Assembly (NCBI GenBank): GCA_036013055.1
Contig: DASCQM010000005.1
Location: 1-15,402 of the forward strand
DNA: 15,402 nucleotides
From: SHYR01 sp036013055
Lineage (GTDB): Bacteria; Chloroflexota; Dehalococcoidia; UBA2979
Direction: 5' to 3'
Shown piece after piece: positions 5,951 to 11,747 of this stretch. Position 1 is the first letter of the stretch; each line of letters begins with the position of its first letter. A model generated the notes under the pieces. The model saw only the letters and a list, made by a program, of their open reading frames with translations, was not told the origin of the DNA and did no database searches. The position numbers and the translations under genes are program-made.

Positions 5951-8900
5951 AGCCGATTCGCCTCGAACTGCTTGGGTTTACCGCGTTCCGTGACACCACA
6001 GTGGTCGACTTCGAGGATCGCCGGCTGTTCGTGATCACCGGCGCGACGGGCGCGGGCAAGTCCTCGCTGCTGGACGCGATGATCTGGGCGCTCTACGGGC
6101 AGGTGCCGCGCGTCGGCCGATCGACCAAGCAGCTGGTCACGCACGGCGAGAGTTCGATGTCCGTGCGGTTCGATTTCGAGGCGCGCGGACGCCGTTACCG
6201 TGTCAGCCGCAAGGCGCCCGCCGCCACCGGCACCCGGCTGGAGGTGATGGCGGAGGACGGCAAGTGGTCGCCGCTCTCCGATCGGTCGCGCGAGGTGACG
6301 GCGCAGGTGACGCACCTGCTGGGGCTCGACTACGCGACCTTCACGAAGACGGTCGTGCTGCCGCAGGGCGCGTTCGATTCCTTCCTGCGAGGCGACGAGA
6401 AGGACCGCCGCGCGATCCTCACCCGCCTGCTCGGCCTCGACACGTACGAGGCGGCCGGGCGAGCCGCGCGGACGCGCGCCGGCGGGGCGAAAAAGCTCGC
6501 CGAGTCGCTCCATGAGCAGCTTGCGCGCCTCACCCTCGCGGTTCCCGGCGCGGTCGAGCAGATCGAGCGCGAACGCGACGCGCTGACGGCGAGCATCGAG
6601 GGCGTGGAGGGCCGCCGCGAGCGTATCGCCGACCTCGGACGACTCGCCCGCGCCGCGGACGCGGACGCGAAGGCGCTAGGGACTGCCCGAGTCGCAGCAG
6701 ATGCCGCAACTGCGGCGCTCGCTGCGGCGACGACTGGCGAGCAAGGTGCCAGCGAGACCGTGACCGCGGCCGAAGCGGCGACCGTGGCGCTCGCGAAGCA
6801 GCGCGAGGAGCTGGCGTACGACGCGGAGCAGCACGGGCGGTTGCGCGACCTAGCTGCCCTGCTCACGCATCGCGATGAGGCGCAGCGCGCCGTCGATGCC
6901 GCGCAGCGGGAACTCGTCACGATGGAGGCCCGCGAGCAGTCCGCCGCCGCTTCCGCCTCGCGGCATGAGCACGAGGCGAAGAGCGCGACAGAGTCGCTCG
7001 CGAAAGCCACCACCACGCTCGTCGATGCGGCCGGTGACGTGAGCAAGGAGCAGCAACGGCTCGCAACTGCCGCCGAGAAGGCCGTATCCGATGGGGAGGC
7101 TGCCACACAACAGGAGACGACACAGCAGGAGCGCGTACAGGCCCTCGAAACGCTCGCTACGCGCGCCGAAGCACTCGCGACTGAGCGGCTGGAGGCGGAA
7201 GCCGTGCTCGCCGACCTACGTAAGCACGTCACCGACGCGGAGACGACGCTCGCCGAGGCCGTCGTTGCGATGACGGCCGCCGAGCAGCACGCGACCGCAG
7301 ACCGCGAAGCGCTGGACCGCGCGCGGATGGTGGACGCGGCGACGACGCTGAAGCGCGACCTGCAGCCGGGCGACGCCTGCCCGATCTGCGGCGAGGCGGT
7401 GGGCGAGCTGGCGCACGATGACGCGCCCGACCTCAATGCCGCAGAACTCGCCGCCGCCGACTCAGGCCGGACACTCGACGCTGCCCGAGCGACCCACGGC
7501 GGGCGTGCCGGCGTCGCGATCGCCGCAGCCTCAGGGGTGGCGCACGGCGAGCAAGCGCTGGCGGCGATCGTCGAGCACGGCACCACGCTCGACGCGGAAC
7601 TGAAGACCGCCGGCGCATCGATCGAGGAGGTTGGCGGCGCGCTCGAGGGTGCTCGCGCGGAGGCGGCGCAGGCACTGGCCCGCGCCCTCGCTGCCCGCGA
7701 GGCGGTCGAGGAGGCTCGCGCCGCTGCCGAGGAAGTCGCACTGCTGCTCGCGCGGCTGCCCGCCGACCTCGAGCCCCGTGGCAAGGGCGTGCGACGCAAG
7801 ACCGAGCCGACCCCGCTGCTCGACGCGCTGGCGCTGCGCGAGGCCGCCGAGAGCGAGGCCCGCGCCGCCGGGGAGGCGGCACTACTGACCGCGGAGCAAC
7901 TGAAGGGCTTCTCACACTCCGTCGAGCAGGCTCGTAGTGCCCACGACCGCGCGATGACGGCGCTCGCGACAATCGACACTCGCGTCGCTGCGACAGACAA
8001 CACAACCGATGCGGGCACGACGGATGCCGATGCGCTGCGCGAGACGCTGGCGGACCTCGATCGCCGCGCCGAGCGCGCGGGGCAACTCGCCATCGGCTCG
8101 CAGCAGGCCGGCACATCGCTGGCCGAAGCGACAGCGCGACGCGACGAGCGGCGCACACAGCGCGAACGCCTGGCGACCGAGGCGGAGGCACTGACCGCCG
8201 CCGTCGCCGCCGCAGAGCAAGCCGCGAACCGCGCGGCGACCGCCTTCGACGCCTCGCGCACCGAGCTCGCGGCTGACGGGCTGTTCGAGGCGGCAGCGGT
8301 ACCGGATGTCGCCGCCGTCGAGGCGCTGTTCCGGGCGACGGCGGAGGAGGGGCAGCAGGCGGCCCAGGCCCTCGGCGGCCTCAACGAGCGGCTGGAGCGC
8401 GCACGCAGCGAGGTCGAAGAGGCAAAGCGCATGAAGCAGGAGATCGGCAAGCAGGAGCGCGCAGCATCGGTCGCCGTCGCGCTGGCCCAGGAGATGCAGG
8501 GCGACCGCTTCATCGCATACGTACAGGAGGAGGCGCTGCGCGTGCTGGCAGCGGACGCCTCCGCGCGGCTCGGCCAGCTCACCAGCGGCCGTTACCGGCT
8601 GGTGCTGGAGGGTAGCGAGTTCGCGGTGGTCGATCATCAGAACGGCGACGAGCAGCGCTCCGTGAAGACGCTCTCGGGCGGCGAGACGTTCCTCACCAGC
8701 CTCGCGTTGTCGCTGGCGCTCTCCGAACGCCTACCGGAACTGGCCGGAACCGGCGGGGCGATCTCGCTCGAGTCGCTCTTCCTCGATGAGGGCTTCGGCT
8801 CGCTCGACTCGCAGGCGCTCGATGTGGCGATCGAGGGGCTGGAGTCGCTGGCGGACCCGAGCGCGGAGGGCCGCATGGTCGGCGTGATCTCTCACGTCCC

Positions 8901-8973
8901 GCAGCTCGCCGAGCGCCTCGACGACCGTATCGAGGTGGTGGCCGGCGAAGAGACAAGCACCATCCTCGCCTGA
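5947..8973 (+). CDS. sbcC: SbcC/Rad50-family SMC-like ATPase
   Basis: This ABC-type ATPase with long coiled-coil arms partners SbcD in DNA-end processing. Visible in 1008 aa are MKPIRLELLGFTAF at the start, Walker A GATGAGKS (32-39), a Q-loop region VVLPQGAFDSFLRG (about 136-149), long Ala/Glu-rich coiled coils, a zinc-hook CPIC (478-481) in the middle, the signature LSGGE (909-913), Walker B SLFLDEGFGSLDS with Asp947 and Glu948, and the switch GVISHVPQLAERL. The start is GTG at 5947, overlapping the sbcD stop by 4 nt and matching the conserved N-terminus. The ATP sites and zinc hook are intact, so the protein should be functional. It is the last gene of the operon; no clear terminator follows. 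Confidence 0.96.
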   Translation: MKPIRLELLGFTAFRDTTVVDFEDRRLFVITGATGAGKSSLLDAMIWALYGQVPRVGRSTKQLVTHGESSMSVRFDFEARGRRYRVSRKAPAATGTRLEVMAEDGKWSPLSDRSREVTAQVTHLLGLDYATFTKTVVLPQGAFDSFLRGDEKDRRAILTRLLGLDTYEAAGRAARTRAGGAKKLAESLHEQLARLTLAVPGAVEQIERERDALTASIEGVEGRRERIADLGRLARAADADAKALGTARVAADAATAALAAATTGEQGASETVTAAEAATVALAKQREELAYDAEQHGRLRDLAALLTHRDEAQRAVDAAQRELVTMEAREQSAAASASRHEHEAKSATESLAKATTTLVDAAGDVSKEQQRLATAAEKAVSDGEAATQQETTQQERVQALETLATRAEALATERLEAEAVLADLRKHVTDAETTLAEAVVAMTAAEQHATADREALDRARMVDAATTLKRDLQPGDACPICGEAVGELAHDDAPDLNAAELAAADSGRTLDAARATHGGRAGVAIAAASGVAHGEQALAAIVEHGTTLDAELKTAGASIEEVGGALEGARAEAAQALARALAAREAVEEARAAAEEVALLLARLPADLEPRGKGVRRKTEPTPLLDALALREAAESEARAAGEAALLTAEQLKGFSHSVEQARSAHDRAMTALATIDTRVAATDNTTDAGTTDADALRETLADLDRRAERAGQLAIGSQQAGTSLAEATARRDERRTQRERLATEAEALTAAVAAAEQAANRAATAFDASRTELAADGLFEAAAVPDVAAVEALFRATAEEGQQAAQALGGLNERLERARSEVEEAKRMKQEIGKQERAASVAVALAQEMQGDRFIAYVQEEALRVLAADASARLGQLTSGRYRLVLEGSEFAVVDHQNGDEQRSVKTLSGGETFLTSLALSLALSERLPELAGTGGAISLESLFLDEGFGSLDSQALDVAIEGLESLADPSAEGRMVGVISHVPQLAERLDDRIEVVAGEETSTILA

Positions 8974-8991
8974 TCCCCGCCCCGGAACGCG

Positions 8992-8997
8992 TAGAAT
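8992..8997 (+). promoter_or_regulatory. Possible -10 element of a leaderless MOSC mRNA
   Basis: TAGAAT ends 6 nt before the MOSC ATG at 9004, at the distance where transcription would begin on the start codon itself. There is no Shine-Dalgarno sequence and no clear -35. The 30-bp gap to sbcC also allows readthrough from the repair operon. Confidence 0.45.
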
Positions 8998-9003
8998 CCG
9001 GGC

Positions 9004-9804
9004 ATGCCTGAAGTCGCAGCTCTCTACCGACACCCGGTGAAGGGGATGGCCCCGCAGCCGCACGAGCGCCTCACGGTGCTCGACGCCGGACCGGTGGCGG
9101 GCGACCGCGTGCTCGGGCTGCTCTTCGCGGACGCCGGCGACCCCGACTTCGGCGAGTGGTGGCACCCGAAGAAGATGCTCACGCTGACGAACACCCCCGG
9201 GCTGGCGCTGATCGGCGCCTCGCTGGATGCCGGCGGCACGCGGCTCGAGGTGACGCTCAGTGGCAAGAGGCTGGTGGAGGCCGCGCTCGACGAGGCCGGT
9301 CGCGGGCAGATCGCCGCCGCCGTCGGCGAGTACATCGCGACGCTGCCCGAGAACCCACTGCGTGACCACCCGGAGCGCGCTCCACTGCAGCTCGTCGGCG
9401 ACACGGCCGCACCCGCGCTGGCAGACCACACCTCGCGCCACATCAGCGTGATCGGCCGCGCCAGCATCGAAGCGCTCGCCATGGCGATGGATGCCGAGGT
9501 CGATGAGCGTCGCTTCCGCGGCAACGTGCTGGTCGAAGGCATCGATGCATGGGACGAATTCAACTGGGTCGGCCGCACGCTCCGCATCGGCGACATGGAG
9601 TTCGAGGTCGCGCAGCCGATCGTGCGCTGCCTCGCCACGCACGCAAACCCGGAGAGCGGTGATCGGGACCTCGCGGTAATGAACACGCTGACATCGGTCT
9701 TCGGGCACGAGCAGCCGCTGATGGGTGTGCTCGCGGTGCCGGCGGCGGGCGGCGAGATCGCCGTCGGCGACGCCGTCACGATCGAGGGTCAAGCGGCAAG
9801 CTGA
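9004..9804 (+). CDS. MOSC-domain protein with N-terminal beta-barrel
   Basis: MOSC proteins belong to the molybdenum-cofactor sulfurase C-terminal superfamily and handle Moco sulfur or reduce N-hydroxylated compounds. The 266-aa protein opens with VAALYRHPVKGM, typical of the MOSC N-terminal barrel (about 1-95). The MOSC domain proper follows, with RRFRGNVLVEG and IVRCLATHANPESGDRD; Cys209 fits the conserved MOSC cysteine. Its position just before a molybdenum formate dehydrogenase operon suggests a Moco role, but it has its own -10-like element and is not joined to that operon by overlap. It could instead act with other molybdoenzymes. Confidence 0.85.
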   Translation: MPEVAALYRHPVKGMAPQPHERLTVLDAGPVAGDRVLGLLFADAGDPDFGEWWHPKKMLTLTNTPGLALIGASLDAGGTRLEVTLSGKRLVEAALDEAGRGQIAAAVGEYIATLPENPLRDHPERAPLQLVGDTAAPALADHTSRHISVIGRASIEALAMAMDAEVDERRFRGNVLVEGIDAWDEFNWVGRTLRIGDMEFEVAQPIVRCLATHANPESGDRDLAVMNTLTSVFGHEQPLMGVLAVPAAGGEIAVGDAVTIEGQAAS

Positions 9805-9835
9805 CGCGAAGCTCCGCCGCAAAGCGCGCGCGCCT

Positions 9836-9841
9836 TACAAT
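9836..9841 (+). promoter_or_regulatory. Possible -10 element of the formate dehydrogenase operon
   Basis: TACAAT ends 8 nt before the ATG at 9850. No Shine-Dalgarno sequence precedes the ATG and no good -35 is found, so the transcript may be leaderless or nearly so. The 45-bp spacer after the MOSC gene contains no visible terminator. Confidence 0.45.
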
Positions 9842-9849
9842 GCGCAGTA

Positions 9850-10287
9850 ATGAGCGGCGAAATTCCCGAATCTGAGCTTGATGCGATGCGCGCTGCGGTC
9901 GATGCGCTGCCGCGACGTCGCGACCAGTTGCTGCCCGCGCTGCTGGCGGCCGAGCACGCGCTCGGCTGGCTGCCGGAGCCGGCGATCGAGCACGTCGCCA
10001 ACCACACGCGCATCCCGCTCTCCGAGGTCTACGCGACCGCGACGGCCTACTCCGAACTGCGGCTCGAAGCACCGATCGAGGGCCAGTGGCACGTCTGCAC
10101 GGGCGTCGCCTGCCGCCAGGCCGGGGCCGATGCGCTGATCGAGGCGCTGGGCGAACGTGCCGCGCCAATCGACTGCCGCTTCCTCTGCGCGCTCGCGCCT
10201 GTCGCGGAGGACGGCGACGGTGCGCTGCACGGCCGCTGCGCCCGCGAACGGCTGGTCGGACTGGCGAGTGCGGGAGCTGCTTCATGA
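9850..10287 (+). CDS. fdsG: NAD-dependent formate dehydrogenase gamma subunit (NuoE-like)
   Basis: This is a thioredoxin-like [2Fe-2S] subunit homologous to NuoE that takes part in the electron path between the alpha subunit and NAD+. In 145 aa the N-terminal helical part (LLPALLAAEHALGWLPEPAI) is typical. The four cluster ligands are Cys83 and Cys88 (C-x4-C in VCTGVAC) and Cys109 and Cys113 (C-x3-C in CRFLC), followed by the family's A-P. Only 20 residues separate the two pairs, against about 35 in E. coli NuoE, so a beta hairpin is missing. ATG 9850 lies after a TACAAT element. It overlaps the next gene in ATGA. The symbol follows the fdsGBA order known in Cupriavidus and Rhodobacter. Confidence 0.85.
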   Translation: MSGEIPESELDAMRAAVDALPRRRDQLLPALLAAEHALGWLPEPAIEHVANHTRIPLSEVYATATAYSELRLEAPIEGQWHVCTGVACRQAGADALIEALGERAAPIDCRFLCALAPVAEDGDGALHGRCARERLVGLASAGAAS

Positions 10288-11747
10288 CGCTCGATGCCCT
10301 GCGCGCCGCCTACCCACCATTCGATGGTGACGCCCGCGTCTACGTCCACGGCGGCACCTGCGGCCACGCCGTCGGCATCGCGCCGTTCATCGATGAGCTG
10401 CGTCGCGCCGGGCGCGCGGCCTTTGCCGAGGCCGGCTGCGACGGTGCCTGCTGGGCCGCCCCCGCCGCGACGGTGGTGCGCGGGGGACACACGCACCGCT
10501 TCGGGCGGCTCGACGAGAGCGGTGTCGCGCCGCTGCTGATCTGCATGGCCGGGTCGTGCGACACGCGCGACGAAGATGGCGACGAGAGCCGCGCGGGGCT
10601 GCTGGCACGCCTCGGCCGTAGCGACGGCACGCTGAACGATGCGCTGGCGGGCGGGGCCTACGAGGCGGCCTCAGCGGCGCTCGCGATGTCGCCGGGCGAG
10701 GTGATCGACGCCGTCGACGAGCTGGGGCTGAGCGGCCGCGGTGGTGCGCACTTCCCGACCGGCCGCAAGTGGCGATTCGCGAGCGGTGCGGGCGAGCCGC
10801 CGGTGCTCGTCGTCAACGCAGAGGAGGGCGAGCCGGGGGCGTTCAAGGACCGCCACCTGCTGGAGGGCGACCCTCACCGCATGCTCGAAGGCATGATCAT
10901 CGCTGCCCACGCGACCGGCGCAACGCAGGCCTTCGTCTACATCAACGGACAGGCACGGAACGCGCGCGCCAGCTTCGACCGCGCGCTCGGTGAGGCGACC
11001 GAGGCGGGAATTGTCGGTGGCGACGCGCTCGGCGCAACGGTCGACCTCGCGATCGAGGTGCGCTCCGGCGCGGGCGGGTACGTCTGTGGCGAAGAGACGG
11101 TGATCCTGAACAGCATCGAGGGGGAGCGCCCGATCCCGCGCTTCAAGCCGCCGCAGATCACCGTGGCCGGCGTCTTCGGCCGCCCGACCCTGCTGAACAA
11201 CGTCGAGACGCTCGCGGCCGCGACTCAGCTCTTCGACCCGCCGCCAGCGCCGACGAAGCTGATTCCGCTCTCCGGCGCGGTGCCCCGCCCCGGCCTATAC
11301 GAGGTGGCTATCGACGGGCAGACGACGTGGGAGAGCGTGCTGTCGGAGGCTGGCGCGGCGTCCTCGGACGTTGCGGCGCTGCTGCTCGGCGGCCCCTCCG
11401 GTAGCTTCGTCCCACCGTCGCAGTTCGCGACGCCGCTGGAGATGGCCGGGCTCGGCGCGGGCGCGGTGACGGCTTTGGCCAGCGAGACAGACCTCGCGAG
11501 CGTGACGCTGGACCTCGCTCGCTACAACGCGCAGGAGTCGTGCGGCGAGTGCACGCCCTGCCGCGAGGGCACGGTGCGGCTCGTGCAGCTGCTCGAAGCG
11601 CCCTCGGTCGACCGCGCGAGGGTCGATGAGCTGATCGACGTGATGACCGAGGCCTCGCTCTGCCAGCTCGGCGGGATGGCGGGCCGTCCGGTCGCCTCTG
11701 TGCTGGAGACCTTCCCCGAGGCGTTCACGATCGGAGCCGCCGAATGA
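10284..11747 (+). CDS. fdsB: NAD-dependent formate dehydrogenase beta subunit (NuoF-like, FMN/NAD binding)
   Basis: This diaphorase subunit moves electrons from a [4Fe-4S] cluster through FMN to NAD+. In 487 aa there is an N-terminal thioredoxin-like region (about 16-75) with Cys26, Cys52 and Cys56, only three of the four ligands a [2Fe-2S] cluster needs. The NuoF core follows: GRGGAHFPTGRKW (FMN), NAEEGEPGAFKDR (NADH), GAGGYVCGEETVILNSIEGE, a SLBB-like segment, and ESCGECTPCREG with Cys420, Cys423, Cys426 plus Cys460 in SLCQLG as [4Fe-4S] ligands. Start and stop overlap the neighbours by 4 nt each (ATGA), so the three subunits are translationally coupled. NADP or a hydrogenase partner is possible in this family, but the following alpha subunit points to formate. 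Confidence 0.92.
   Translation: MTLDALRAAYPPFDGDARVYVHGGTCGHAVGIAPFIDELRRAGRAAFAEAGCDGACWAAPAATVVRGGHTHRFGRLDESGVAPLLICMAGSCDTRDEDGDESRAGLLARLGRSDGTLNDALAGGAYEAASAALAMSPGEVIDAVDELGLSGRGGAHFPTGRKWRFASGAGEPPVLVVNAEEGEPGAFKDRHLLEGDPHRMLEGMIIAAHATGATQAFVYINGQARNARASFDRALGEATEAGIVGGDALGATVDLAIEVRSGAGGYVCGEETVILNSIEGERPIPRFKPPQITVAGVFGRPTLLNNVETLAAATQLFDPPPAPTKLIPLSGAVPRPGLYEVAIDGQTTWESVLSEAGAASSDVAALLLGGPSGSFVPPSQFATPLEMAGLGAGAVTALASETDLASVTLDLARYNAQESCGECTPCREGTVRLVQLLEAPSVDRARVDELIDVMTEASLCQLGGMAGRPVASVLETFPEAFTIGAAE

Noticed and set aside
7371..7410. CPIC motif in sbcC as a separate zinc-binding or thioredoxin-like protein
   Set aside because: It lies at the centre of the coiled-coil region, as expected for the Rad50 zinc hook.
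6330..8582. Long Ser/Ala/Arg-rich open frame (750 aa) on the minus strand opposite sbcC
   Set aside because: Composition is that of a reversed Ala-rich coiled-coil gene; SbcC motifs on the plus strand explain the region.
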